41,335 nt of DNA from Oscillospiraceae bacterium (lineage in GTDB: Bacteria; Bacillota; Clostridia; Oscillospirales; Oscillospiraceae), in the NCBI GenBank assembly GCA_015068245.1, contig SVKU01000019.1, positions 1 through 41,335 of the forward strand, in the 5' to 3' direction. This document shows positions 24,979 to 33,298 of this stretch, in pieces (the stretch's first letter is position 1; each line of letters begins with the position of its first letter). The translations under genes and the position numbers were made by a program. A model generated the notes under the pieces. The model made no database searches. It had not been told where the DNA came from and saw only the letters and a list, made by a program, of their open reading frames with translations.

Positions 24979-26970
24979 ATGAAGAAAACATATCCCCATC
25001 TTCTGTCCCCCCTGAAAATCAACGGCGCAGTGCTTAAAAACCGCATCGGTTTCCCTGTGGCACCCGTTCATTTTCTGGTAGGCAACGAAGACCAGCCCAA
25101 CGACGCATACATAACTTTCCACGCAAACCTTGCAAAAGCCGGTGCGGCTTACATCAACATGAACGAGTGGAACAACCCTCTGCAGCACACTGTCGGTCTG
25201 GCAGACAGCCTGCATATGCCCATGTTTGATACTTCCAAGCCCGGCACATGGAACTACATCAACCAGCTTACGGAAGCCGTCCATTTCTACGGCTCCAAGG
25301 TCACCATGATGATCTCTCAGGATTTCCCCGAGGGCTATTCCCTTAACGGCGGCCGTGGTCGCGGTTTCCCCGGCATGGTGGGCGGCGGTGCAATGCTTGA
25401 ACCCCTGCCGGTTGAAATGATGGACGAAGTTATCGACCAATGGATCGCCAAGGTGGACGAATACCGTCTTGCCGGCGTCGACATGATAACTTTCATGCTC
25501 AGCTTTGCGCCCAATCCCGGCAACAAGCGTGAGGACGAATACGGCAACCAGACTCTGGAAAGCCGCACCCTGTTCCAACGCCAGTCTCTTACAAAGCTGA
25601 AAAAGGCTTTCGGCAAGGATTTCCTCGTTGAGACCATCGTTGCCGGCGAGTGCGATCAGTACACTACCGCCCAACTGGCAGAAGCCCTGAAGCTGTATGA
25701 GGGTCTTATCGACATCGTCACCATTCGTGAGCGTGACGTTGTTGCGTCCCATCCCACCGGCTTTACTTTTGCTCACATTGGCGATCACAAGGTCACCGAC
25801 TATGCAAGAGAGCTGAAAGCCCTCGGCGTGAAGCAGGCAGTTGCCATCAACGGCGGTTTCCAGGATCTGGACGAGATCGAAGGCTATCTGGCAGAAGGAA
25901 TCTGCGATATCATCAGCATAGGACGTGGCCTGTTTGCCGAACCGGAACTGCTGAAAAAGGCAAAGGAAGGCCGTGGCGAGGACGTTACCCCCTGCATCTG
26001 GTGCAACAAGTGCCACGGCGTAGGTTTCAAGGGTCCGTGGCTGGTATTCTGCTCCGTCAACCCTCAGATGGGTCTGGAAACAAAGGTCAAACGTCTGACT
26101 GAGCCTGTTGAAAAGATAAAGAAAGTCGCTGTTATCGGCGGCGGCCCCATCGGCATGAGAGCGGCTCTGTTTACCGCAGAACGGGGTCATAAGGTAACTC
26201 TGTTTGAAAAGAGCGATAAGCTGGGCGGTCAGCTGAGCTATTCCGACCACATGAAGTTCAAGTGGCCTATCCGCAACCATCGTGACTGGCTGATACGTCA
26301 GGTTGAAAAGAGTGCCATCAAAGTTGTTCTGAACTGCGCACCTGAAGCTTCCGACCTTGAAGCTCAGAACTTTGACGTTATCATCGCCGCCACCGGCGCA
26401 ACTCCCAACCTGCCGCCTATAAAGGGCATCACCAAAGAGGACGGCACCATGGCGGATAATGTCCGTGTTATCTCTCAGGTCTGGGGCAAGGAAGAAGAGC
26501 TTGGTCGGAAGATCGTTCTTGTCGGCGCAGCCGAGTCCGGTATAGAGACCGCAATCCATCTGGCTCAGAACGGCAAGGACGTCATCGCCCTGACCCGTCA
26601 GAGCGAAGTGGCTCCCGATGCAAACCATCCCCACTACATCACCATGACCTGGATAGACAGAGGTCCCAACGCTTCTCCCATGGGAACTTCTCCCGAATGG
26701 GCACGTTATCCCAATTTGCAGACCATCACTCAGGCCACAACGGTTGAAGTTGGCGGCGGCAAGGTGGTTTATAAAGACGCCAACGGAAATGAGCACGTTC
26801 TGGAATGTGACGATGTTGTTATCTCCGGTGGCATGAACCGCAACTCCGATGCGGCTCTGGCATATTCCGATGCGGCTCCCGATTTCTACATGATCGGCGA
26901 CTGCTCCGAGTTCGGCGGTGACCTGCGCAAGGGTTATCGTGAAGCCTGGGCAGTGGCAAGCCAGATCTAA
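24979..26970 (+). CDS. 2-enoate-reductase-like FMN/[4Fe-4S]/FAD oxidoreductase (paralogue 2)
   Basis: 663 residues with the same architecture as the other two flavoenzymes: FMN barrel, Fe-S segment, FAD domain (VAVIGGGPIGMRAALF from about 384), second Rossmann domain. Fe-S cysteines C339, C342, C345 and C358 follow the trimethylamine-dehydrogenase spacing CX2CX2CX12C. The usual HGAHGY substrate/FMN motif of the barrel is absent; the equivalent strand reads MITFMLSFAPNPGNKREDEYG. A Gly/Arg-rich loop (GGRGRGFPGMVGGGAM, about 126-141) sits at the same place as the Gly/Pro insertions of the paralogues. ATG 24979 was chosen for GGAGG at 24967-24971 (7-nt spacing); an in-frame ATG at 24877 is rejected. 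Probably NAD(P)H-dependent; substrate unknown and perhaps not a typical enoate. Confidence 0.92.
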   Translation: MKKTYPHLLSPLKINGAVLKNRIGFPVAPVHFLVGNEDQPNDAYITFHANLAKAGAAYINMNEWNNPLQHTVGLADSLHMPMFDTSKPGTWNYINQLTEAVHFYGSKVTMMISQDFPEGYSLNGGRGRGFPGMVGGGAMLEPLPVEMMDEVIDQWIAKVDEYRLAGVDMITFMLSFAPNPGNKREDEYGNQTLESRTLFQRQSLTKLKKAFGKDFLVETIVAGECDQYTTAQLAEALKLYEGLIDIVTIRERDVVASHPTGFTFAHIGDHKVTDYARELKALGVKQAVAINGGFQDLDEIEGYLAEGICDIISIGRGLFAEPELLKKAKEGRGEDVTPCIWCNKCHGVGFKGPWLVFCSVNPQMGLETKVKRLTEPVEKIKKVAVIGGGPIGMRAALFTAERGHKVTLFEKSDKLGGQLSYSDHMKFKWPIRNHRDWLIRQVEKSAIKVVLNCAPEASDLEAQNFDVIIAATGATPNLPPIKGITKEDGTMADNVRVISQVWGKEEELGRKIVLVGAAESGIETAIHLAQNGKDVIALTRQSEVAPDANHPHYITMTWIDRGPNASPMGTSPEWARYPNLQTITQATTVEVGGGKVVYKDANGNEHVLECDDVVISGGMNRNSDAALAYSDAAPDFYMIGDCSEFGGDLRKGYREAWAVASQI

Positions 26971-26973
26971 GTT

Positions 26974-27030
26974 ATAATAACCGAACCCCACTTCGTCAGC
27001 AATGCCGACGAAGTGGGGTTCAGTTATTAA
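26974..27030. terminator. Bidirectional terminator between flavoenzyme 2 and the MATE gene
   Basis: GAACCCCACTTCGTC (26983-26997) pairs exactly with 27007-27021, extended by AATAAC/GTTATT across one mismatch. Flanks are A/T-rich rather than clean T-runs. Confidence 0.75.
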
Positions 27031-27060
27031 TGCAGAATCATTTTTATATGGTAATTCTCA

Positions 27061-28428
27061 TCAATGTATTACCAGTTTTCGTGTTTTCCATCTGCCGCTG
27101 AGGTAATATACAAGACCCATAACAAAGGGAACGTATCCTGCAGCCACGTTTCCGTACCAGAAACCGTGGATTCCAAGATCCAGGGTAATACCCAGCAATA
27201 TCGCCAGACCTACTCTGGCCACAACGCCGTCCATCAGCCCGATGATAAGTCCAAGGGACGCATAGCCAAGGCCGTTGATAAGGGCATTGAACGGTGCACG
27301 CAGCGCAAAACCGTAGAAGCTGAGAACTGCAATCGGGACGTATTCCATTGCCATGTCAAGCACCTGGGGATCGGAGTTAAACAGCCCGAACACCTGACGG
27401 GGCATGATGACCATTACCGCCGACAGAATGGTTGCAACCACAAGGCAGAAAGTCATGGCAGAACCGATGATGCGGTTTACCCGGTTTGTTTTGCCTGCGC
27501 CCAGGTTCTGGCCGATCATGGCAGAACCGGCATTGTTGATGGCGTTGGTAACCACACTCATAACGCTGCTGAGCTTGTTGCCCACACCGTTGACAGCGGA
27601 AGCCACAACACCGTAGGCGTTTATGTAAGACTGGACAAACAGGGCAGAGATCATTATTGCGCAGTACTGGAAGCACATGGGCAGACCAAGCCGCAGAATG
27701 ATTTTGACATATTGCCATTCGGGGATAAAGCTTTTTGGTTTAAAGTCAAAACCAAAGGATTCACGCTTGATGTAAAGATAAACAAGGGAACCGATGAAAG
27801 ATGCGCTCTGACCTATAACCGTTGCCAGGGCTGCACCCCATGCGCCCCATTTGAATCCTGCAACGAAAACAAGATCCAGCACAAGGTTTATCACCGCTGC
27901 CACGGCAATAAACACAAAGGGCCGCTTGGAATCTCCCATACCTCTCAGTATGGAACTGACCACGTTATATCCGAAGATGAAAATCGTGCCCCAGAAGCAC
28001 ACCAGAGTATAGTCCATGGCCTGAGAAAATGCTTCCGCAGGGGTATTCATAATACTCAGCAGCCAGTCTGCACAGCCGATCCCCACAGCGGTAAGCACGA
28101 CCGCAAGTATAAAAATGCAGGTAAACAGATTACCTATAACACGGCTGACGGCATTTCTGTCGCCTGCGCCGACATATTGAGAAATGGTTATCTGACCTGC
28201 TGAACAAAAGCCCATACAGATAAAGGTCAGAAGATGCAGCATCTCACCGCCGATGGAAACTGCGGAAAGACCTGTGCTGCCAACGAATTGGCCGATGACC
28301 ACCATGTCTACCAGATTGTATACGGTCTGCAGCAGGTTTGACAGCATAAACGGTGCAGCAAAGGTAAACAGAGTTTTTGTAACGCTGCCCTGAGTCAGGT
28401 CGTTTATCATGGATTTTTCTTTGCTCAA
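27061..28428 (-). CDS. MATE-family multidrug/cation antiporter
   Basis: 455 residues with twelve predicted membrane helices in two related halves. The MATE signature appears as LSNLLQTVYNLVDMVVIGQFVG in helix 1 and the pseudo-repeat MCFQYCAIMISALFVQSYINAYG. Such proteins export cationic drugs, flavins or metabolites in exchange for Na+ or H+ at the cytoplasmic membrane. The start is TTG 28428, with AAGG 10 nt upstream; the next ATG (28410) has no ribosome site. It has its own promoter (28465-28493) and converges on flavoenzyme 2. Substrate unknown. Confidence 0.93.
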   Translation of the reverse strand: MSKEKSMINDLTQGSVTKTLFTFAAPFMLSNLLQTVYNLVDMVVIGQFVGSTGLSAVSIGGEMLHLLTFICMGFCSAGQITISQYVGAGDRNAVSRVIGNLFTCIFILAVVLTAVGIGCADWLLSIMNTPAEAFSQAMDYTLVCFWGTIFIFGYNVVSSILRGMGDSKRPFVFIAVAAVINLVLDLVFVAGFKWGAWGAALATVIGQSASFIGSLVYLYIKRESFGFDFKPKSFIPEWQYVKIILRLGLPMCFQYCAIMISALFVQSYINAYGVVASAVNGVGNKLSSVMSVVTNAINNAGSAMIGQNLGAGKTNRVNRIIGSAMTFCLVVATILSAVMVIMPRQVFGLFNSDPQVLDMAMEYVPIAVLSFYGFALRAPFNALINGLGYASLGLIIGLMDGVVARVGLAILLGITLDLGIHGFWYGNVAAGYVPFVMGLVYYLSGRWKTRKLVIH

Positions 28429-28464
28429 GTTAACACTACCTTAAATTGTTTTTATAGCTGAATA

Positions 28465-28493
28465 AGTGTATCATATCCAAGCCGAAAAATCAA
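28465..28493 (-). promoter_or_regulatory. Promoter of the MATE gene
   Basis: On the minus strand TTGATT (28493-28488), 17 bp ending in TGA, then TACACT (28470-28465), an extended -10 about 35 nt before the TTG start. Confidence 0.65.
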
Positions 28494-28559
28494 ACTCTGC
28501 AAAGCAAAATGACGAAGGCTTAGCACCACATATATTGAGCATGCAGGTGGGTGGATTTA

Positions 28560-28650
28560 TCAAAAAAATGCCCGTCGGGCAAAAACTGCCTGACGGGCCA
28601 GAATGGGTTTGTGGGATAAAGATTGGTTGCTCGGATATTGGATAAGCTGC
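28560..28650 (-). ncRNA. Candidate small RNA (about 90 nt) or leader of the MATE gene
   Basis: A good minus-strand promoter (28657-28685) would start a transcript near 28650. It ends at a strong intrinsic terminator, GCCCGTC..GCC pairing with GGC..GACGGGC (28570-28598), followed by seven T residues (28567-28561). No convincing reading frame lies between. As MATE has its own promoter downstream, an independent small RNA is favoured; attenuation of MATE is the alternative. Confidence 0.5.
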
Positions 28651-28656
28651 ATCAAT

Positions 28657-28685
28657 AATATAACATTATTTCCAATATATGTAAA
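28657..28685 (-). promoter_or_regulatory. Promoter of the candidate small RNA
   Basis: On the minus strand TTTACA (28685-28680), a 17-bp spacer, TATATT (28662-28657). Confidence 0.6.
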
Positions 28686-28766
28686 TAGGAAGTTTTGTCG
28701 AACCATGGCTTTGACCAAACTTTTGCCCGGATGCCGCCCAAAGCCCGTGCTTTTTGTCACTTTTTG

Positions 28767-28795
28767 TTGACAAAGCACTAAAGCAGTGCTAAGAT
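28767..28795 (+). promoter_or_regulatory. Promoter of the lysine-riboswitch transporter, with spacer palindrome
   Basis: TTGACA (28767-28772), 17 bp, TAAGAT (28790-28795). The spacer holds the inverted repeat AGCACT-N5-AGTGCT (28774-28790), a possible operator. Confidence 0.75.
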
Positions 28796-28827
28796 TATCC
28801 TAATCCAAATAAACATGGTCCGAAAAA

Positions 28828-28987
28828 ACGATAGAGGTGCGGCAACGATAAGTAGCTTTCCTATTTTGCGACAGGCATCGCAGGAAAGCGAAAGGCAATG
28901 CCGCCGAAGTGAAGGTCAGCCTGATGGCCGGAGCTGGGCCGGTATGAAACACATGCCGGACTGTCACTTACTGTGGAGCGCTATCTG
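28828..28987 (+). promoter_or_regulatory. Lysine riboswitch (L box) aptamer
   Basis: The closing stem GATAG (28830-28834) pairs with CTATC (28981-28985). Conserved L-box phrases appear in order: GATAGAGGTGCGG, GCGAAAGGCAATGCCGCCGAAG, GGAGCTGGGCC, TGCCGGACTGTCAC, CTGTGGAGCGCTATC. Lysine binding should favour the downstream terminator and switch off the transporter gene. Confidence 0.95.
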
Positions 28988-29007
28988 AACCGGCACATAC
29001 CCTTTTT

Positions 29008-29045
29008 CAGAGACGCTTACAGATTAAGGCGTCTCGTATTTTTTT
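29008..29045 (+). terminator. Riboswitch-controlled terminator
   Basis: GAGACGC (29010-29016) pairs with GCGTCTC (29029-29035), followed by GTATTTTTTT. It lies 24 nt before the transporter start and is the expression platform of the L box. Confidence 0.9.
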
Positions 29046-29068
29046 GGACACAGAAAAGAGAGGTAAGA

Positions 29069-30691
29069 ATGTATAACCAAAAGAGAAGACTCTTTGCGGT
29101 CATGACACTCATCGTCGTTCTCGCCTGCGTGCTTTCTCTCACCGCTTTTGCCGACGGCGAAGCTGTTGAAGAAGTCACCAACCCCATGGTGGGAACCTTC
29201 ATGTCTCTTGTACCGCCCATCATCGCCATCGTTCTGGCGCTGATCACCAAGGAAGTTTATTCATCCCTGTTTATCGGCATTCTGGCCGGTGCCCTGTTCT
29301 ATGGCAACTTCAATCCCGAAGCCACCCTTAATGCCATGGTAGTAGACGGCTTTGTTGCCGGTATGGCCGACTCCTGGAACGCAGGTATCTTCCTGTTCCT
29401 GGTTCAGCTGGGTATCCTGGTTGCTCTGATGAACAAAGCCGGCGGCTCTGCTGCCTTTGGCCGTTGGGCACAGAAGAACATCAAGTCCAAAGTCGGCGCT
29501 TCCATTGCCACCTTTGTTCTGGGCGTTCTGATCTTTGTTGACGACTATTTCAACTGCCTCACCGTAGGTTCCGTTATGCGTCCTGTTTCCGATGGTCACA
29601 AGATGTCCCGCGCCAAGCTGGCATACATCATCGACGCCACTGCTGCTCCCGTATGTATGATAGCCCCCATCTCCTCCTGGGCCGCCGCCGTTTCCGGCAT
29701 GGTCGATGAAGGCGTTTACACCGGTCTGGAACTGTTCATCAAGGCTATTCCCTACAACTTCTATTCCCTGCTGACCTTCGTTTTCGTTATTGGTCTGGCC
29801 ATCATGAAGTTCGATTACGGCCCCATGAAGCTCCATGAGTTCAACGCCGAGACCAAGGGCGACCTGTTCACCTCCGGCGACATCCGTAACGATGAAACCG
29901 AACTTGACTACAACGAAAAGGGCAAGATCATCGACCTCATTCTCCCCATCGCTATTCTTATCGTTTGCTGCATCATCGGCATGATCTATGTCGGTGGATT
30001 CTGGGACGGCGCCAGCTTCATCGACGCTTTCGCCAACACCGACGCTTCTTTGGGTCTGCCCTGGGGCACTATGATCGCTCTTGTTATCACCTTCATCTAC
30101 CTTATTGCCCGCCGTGTCATCACCTTTAAGGAGGCCTGCTCCTGCATCACCAAGGGCTTCATCGCCATGGTTCCTGCTCTGCTGATCCTGACCTTCGCTA
30201 TCTGCCTGAAGAACATGACCGGCATGCTGGGTGCTGCCGAATACGTTGCAGGTCTGATGGAAGGCGCTGCCGCAGGTCTTTACAACTTCCTGCCCGCCAT
30301 CATCTTCATCGTTGCCTGCCTGCTGGCTTTCGCCACCGGCACCTCCTGGGGCACCTTCGGTATCCTTATTCCTATCGTTGTTAACGTGTTCCCCGCAACC
30401 TCCGAGCTGCTCATCGTGGGCGTTTCCGCCTGCCTTGCCGGCGCTGTCTGCGGCGACCACTGCTCCCCCATTTCCGACACCACCATCATGGCTTCTGCCG
30501 GCGCACAGTGCGACCACCTGAACCATGTTTCCACCCAGCTGCCCTACGCCATTACCGTGGCTGCCGTCAGCTTCGTGTGCTACATCTTCACCGGCTTTAT
30601 CCAGAACGCATGGATCTGTCTGCCTCTTGGTATAGTCGTAATGATCGCAACCCTCTTCGTTCTGAAGAAAGTTACCGCCGCAAAGGCGTAA
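29069..30691 (+). CDS. NhaC-family transporter, probable lysine importer (LysW type)
   Basis: 540 residues, about 12-13 membrane helices. The first hydrophobic segment (LFAVMTLIVVLACVLSLTAFADG) reads like a signal peptide with an AFA|D cleavage site. The body begins NPMVGTFMSLVPPIIAIVLALITKEVYSSLFIGILAGAL, the typical opening of NhaC-type Na+/H+ antiporter homologues, with later FVDDYFNCLTVGSVMRPV, ATAAPVCMIAPISSWAAAV and GDHCSPISDTTIMAS. NhaC-family members under lysine riboswitches have been proposed in comparative work to be lysine transporters named LysW; the L box here supports lysine uptake rather than pH homeostasis. ATG 29069 has AGAGAGG upstream; upstream in-frame starts lie inside the riboswitch and are rejected. 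Confidence 0.92.
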   Translation: MYNQKRRLFAVMTLIVVLACVLSLTAFADGEAVEEVTNPMVGTFMSLVPPIIAIVLALITKEVYSSLFIGILAGALFYGNFNPEATLNAMVVDGFVAGMADSWNAGIFLFLVQLGILVALMNKAGGSAAFGRWAQKNIKSKVGASIATFVLGVLIFVDDYFNCLTVGSVMRPVSDGHKMSRAKLAYIIDATAAPVCMIAPISSWAAAVSGMVDEGVYTGLELFIKAIPYNFYSLLTFVFVIGLAIMKFDYGPMKLHEFNAETKGDLFTSGDIRNDETELDYNEKGKIIDLILPIAILIVCCIIGMIYVGGFWDGASFIDAFANTDASLGLPWGTMIALVITFIYLIARRVITFKEACSCITKGFIAMVPALLILTFAICLKNMTGMLGAAEYVAGLMEGAAAGLYNFLPAIIFIVACLLAFATGTSWGTFGILIPIVVNVFPATSELLIVGVSACLAGAVCGDHCSPISDTTIMASAGAQCDHLNHVSTQLPYAITVAAVSFVCYIFTGFIQNAWICLPLGIVVMIATLFVLKKVTAAKA

Positions 30692-30692
30692 A

Positions 30693-30735
30693 TGCAAGAA
30701 AAAACCCGGTCTTACGACCGGGTTTTTTTCTTGCA
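30693..30735 (+). terminator. Terminator of the lysine transporter gene
   Basis: A stem of about 19 bp with ACCCGGTC/GACCGGGT core and TTAC loop (30712-30715), then seven T residues. Confidence 0.93.
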
Positions 30736-30952
30736 TAGGGGTTAGGGGTTAGAATTTAGGATTTAGGGTGGATTTCCGGAGTTGGCACGTTCTGCCTCGT
30801 AGGGACACAGCGTGCTGTGTCCGTCAATTACGCAGCGGATTGCCGCGCCATCTTCGATGGCTCGCAATGACGGACTTGGGCCTTTCTTGCATAGGGGTTA
30901 GGATATAGGGATTAGTGATACACCCTAAATCCCAGATCCTACCCTACCCCCT
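30736..30952. repeat. Gene-free stretch filled with dispersed repeat modules
   Basis: Two GGGGTTAGG-type tracts (30738-30770, 30893-30925) flank a block with the perfect hairpin GGACACAGC-GT-GCTGTGTCC (30803-30822). Next comes the phrase GCGGATTGCCGCGCC..TTCGATGGCTCGCAATGACGG. TTTCTTGCATAGGGGTTAGG occurs twice, at 30726 and 30885. No reading frame is supported. It resembles miniature intergenic repeats of gut Clostridia. Confidence 0.5.
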
Positions 30953-30991
30953 CCAATAAAAAAGAGGCCTTGCGGCCTCTTTTTTATTGGG
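30953..30991. terminator. Bidirectional terminator before flavoenzyme 3
   Basis: CCAATAAAAAAGAGGCC pairs with GGCCTCTTTTTTATTGG around TTGC. T-runs exist on both strands; it ends the minus-strand flavoenzyme gene. Confidence 0.9.
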
Positions 30992-30992
30992 C

Positions 30993-33077
30993 TTAAATAT
31001 TGTTTGCAGCCATGTAAGCTGTGAAGTTTGCGTGACGCATAGTACCGCCCTTGGGAGTGTTGGGTTCCCACAGGAAGTTCTGGCCACCCATGATGGAGTT
31101 GATAGCCACATCGGCGTCGCCGACAACATAGTACTGAGGAGCGGTGCCGAAGAAAGCTTCTGCTTCATCGACACAGGGCTGGAAGCCTGCGTTGATAACG
31201 ATGGAGTCGTATGCTACGCTGCCTTCGCTGCCGTCTTTGTTCTTGTAAACTGCAACGCCGTTGTCAACGGAAACGATCTGGGCACCGGTGATACGCTTGA
31301 TGTTGCTGTACTTGCGATCCAGATAAGCGATGGTCTGCATTGCATCGTGGCAGCCAAGGCCATGACCAAGGTTGCTGCGGGTGATAACGGTTACGTCGTG
31401 ACCGGAGTTGACCAGATAAATGGCAGCTTCGTAAACGGTCATTGTACCGCCGACCATAACAACATGCTTGCCCAGCTTGTCTTCGTTGCCGAATACGTCC
31501 ATAGCAGTGAGGGCTTCCTGACCACCGGGGATATCCAGCTTTTTGGGGACAGCACCGGTAGCGGCGATAACGGCGTCGTACTTGCCGTCGATCATATCGG
31601 GAGTGGCTTCTGTGTTAAGAAGTATCTCAACGCCGGCTTTCTTACACTGGTCGATGTTCCATTCTATGTATCGCTTCATAGCCCACTTTTCCTGGAGGTA
31701 GTAGGCGTGGATAGCCTGACCGCCCAGCTTGTCGGACTTTTCGAACAGGGTTACGCTGTGGCCTCTTTCGGCACAGGTAAGTGCAGCACGCAGACCTGCG
31801 GGGCCGCCGCCGATAACGGCGACTTTCTTTCCGCCCTTGGAGGGACGGAACATGGTGGGATATACGTTTTCAAGACCGAAACGGGGGTTGACGGCGCAGA
31901 TTGCGCTGTGGCAGTTATCGCAGCGGAGGCATGGAGTGATGTCCTCGCCCCTCTGTTCGATGATTTTTTCCAGATAATCGGGATCGCAGTTGAAGGGGCG
32001 GGCGAGATAGAACATATCGCACAGACCTTCCTGCAGAGCCTTTTCCATAACGGCGGGATCCTGGAAACCGGTGGCGGCAGCGATAATGGCATCAACGCCG
32101 GCATCTTTCAGCTTTTTGGTGTATTCCAGAGAAGGAGGTGCTTCCTCGTTGTAGATGTAGGAGGTGGGGTGCTCTCCGATGTTGCGGCCGGCACGAACAT
32201 GATAAATGTCTACCCACTGGGACCAGATCTTCATCTTTTCGATCTGTTCGGGATCGTCGGAAGCGGAGAACTGCATTTCGATAAGGAAGTCGGGGCCGCA
32301 TTTTTCCTTGATTGCTGCAAGGAATTCAGAGGTTGCACGGCAGCGGTTTTCAAGGCTGCCGCCGTATTCGTCGGTACGGTTGTTGGCCTTGGAGCTGTCG
32401 CCGATCTGGCCGACACTGACAACGTCCATGCTCAGAGCCTTCAGCTCAATAACGTCCAGAACAGCGTCTTCGATAAAGTCCTTGATCTGCTGGGTGGTCA
32501 TCATGGTCTTGGGGCCGCCGGGGCCGCCGGGACCACCGATGCCGCCGCTGCCGCGGGAACCCATACCGCGCTTAACGCCGTTTTTATCGGTATAGCCATT
32601 GATAATTCTCATCATTGCTTCGCTGGGACCCATGCTGGGACCGCCGGGTCCACCAGGGCCGCCGGGGCCACCCGGTCCGCCGGGGCCGCCGGGACCGCCC
32701 GCTTTGGGAGTGGGGTCGTTGAAGCTCAGGTCATTGGGGATGCGCTTCTGGAGCTGTGCCATGCACAGGCTGCCATGAGCGTGAACGCGGTCGATAAGAC
32801 GGACAAAGTAGTTATTGACAAAAGCGTTGTTTGCGGGGAACAAAGCGGCGTCAGCTACCAGGTCACGGTCCATGCTGCGCAGGCTGATGGAAGGCATGGT
32901 AACGATGGAAGCACCGTTGCGGCAGGCCTCTTCGGTAAATTTGATGGTGCCTTCAGCGGGGTAGTTTTCGGGACCCTGATGCTCCTGAGAATTACATTTG
33001 GACATACCCATTCTGGTGCGAATGACTACGTTGCCGGCTCTCAGGGGAGTCAGCAGTTTTGCATACTTATGATTCAT
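30993..33077 (-). CDS. 2-enoate-reductase-like FMN/[4Fe-4S]/FAD oxidoreductase (paralogue 3)
   Basis: 694 residues. FMN barrel, Fe-S segment with C383, C386, C389 and C394 (CX2CX2CX4C, the shortest last gap of the three), FAD domain (VAVIGGGPAGLRAALTCAERGH), NAD(P) domain (VVMVGGTMTVYEAAIY). The barrel lacks the HGAHGY motif (VVSVGQIGDSSKANNRTDEYGGSLENR). Directly after the QLQKR strand of the active site it carries seven tandem Gly-Gly-Pro triplets (about 127-147), and a second Gly/Pro stretch follows at about 173-190 (RGSGGIGGPGGPGGP). ATG 33077 was chosen because AAAGG lies 9 nt upstream and the text aligns with the paralogues. It has its own consensus promoter and terminator. Predicted C=C or related reduction with NAD(P)H; substrate unknown. 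Confidence 0.92.
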   Translation of the reverse strand: MNHKYAKLLTPLRAGNVVIRTRMGMSKCNSQEHQGPENYPAEGTIKFTEEACRNGASIVTMPSISLRSMDRDLVADAALFPANNAFVNNYFVRLIDRVHAHGSLCMAQLQKRIPNDLSFNDPTPKAGGPGGPGGPGGPGGPGGPGGPSMGPSEAMMRIINGYTDKNGVKRGMGSRGSGGIGGPGGPGGPKTMMTTQQIKDFIEDAVLDVIELKALSMDVVSVGQIGDSSKANNRTDEYGGSLENRCRATSEFLAAIKEKCGPDFLIEMQFSASDDPEQIEKMKIWSQWVDIYHVRAGRNIGEHPTSYIYNEEAPPSLEYTKKLKDAGVDAIIAAATGFQDPAVMEKALQEGLCDMFYLARPFNCDPDYLEKIIEQRGEDITPCLRCDNCHSAICAVNPRFGLENVYPTMFRPSKGGKKVAVIGGGPAGLRAALTCAERGHSVTLFEKSDKLGGQAIHAYYLQEKWAMKRYIEWNIDQCKKAGVEILLNTEATPDMIDGKYDAVIAATGAVPKKLDIPGGQEALTAMDVFGNEDKLGKHVVMVGGTMTVYEAAIYLVNSGHDVTVITRSNLGHGLGCHDAMQTIAYLDRKYSNIKRITGAQIVSVDNGVAVYKNKDGSEGSVAYDSIVINAGFQPCVDEAEAFFGTAPQYYVVGDADVAINSIMGGQNFLWEPNTPKGGTMRHANFTAYMAANNI
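32637..32699 (-). repeat. Nine-base minisatellite encoding (Gly-Gly-Pro)7
   Basis: Seven tandem 9-bp units within flavoenzyme 3, differing at third positions only. Synonymous variation between units indicates selection for the peptide rather than very recent expansion. Confidence 0.85.
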
Positions 33078-33115
33078 ATCCAATTTCCTTTCAATAATTT
33101 TCTGCAATCTGTTCG

Positions 33116-33132
33116 ATTCTAATATATAGAAT
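33116..33132. promoter_or_regulatory. Small inverted repeat over the -10 of flavoenzyme 3
   Basis: ATTCTA-ATATA-TAGAAT overlaps the -10 element at 33128-33133; a possible operator for an unknown regulator. Confidence 0.4.
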
Positions 33133-33156
33133 AATCTTTAGAAGTGAAAGTGTCAA
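33128..33156 (-). promoter_or_regulatory. Consensus promoter of flavoenzyme 3
   Basis: Minus strand TTGACA (33156-33151), 17 bp, TATTCT (33133-33128), 51 nt before the ATG. Confidence 0.8.
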
Positions 33157-33298
33157 GTGCAACTGTGTGTGTTTTTAGTCAAAAAGGTTTCCGACCGAAG
33201 CTGAAATGTCATTTAATTCGGAAGAATTGTCATTTAGAACGCCGGTACAACTGACGTTGGAAAAGACAGCGTAACTGCTCCCTGTTCCCTGACCCCTG

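Noticed and set aside
24949-26991. 680-codon minus-strand frame opposite flavoenzyme 2
   Set aside because: About as long as the real gene but has no start signal or domain, while the plus frame has all cofactor motifs.
28560-28778. Possible 72-residue protein on the minus strand
   Set aside because: Ends within the terminator hairpin, has no ribosome site and starts upstream of the predicted transcription start; the small-RNA reading fits better.
29261-30736. 491-codon minus-strand frame opposite the NhaC-type transporter
   Set aside because: Antisense to a riboswitch-controlled membrane protein; Gly/Asp/Asn-rich shadow.
30987-33122. 711-codon plus-strand frame opposite flavoenzyme 3
   Set aside because: Shadow of the flavoenzyme; no ribosome site, and the GGP repeat only maintains an open frame.
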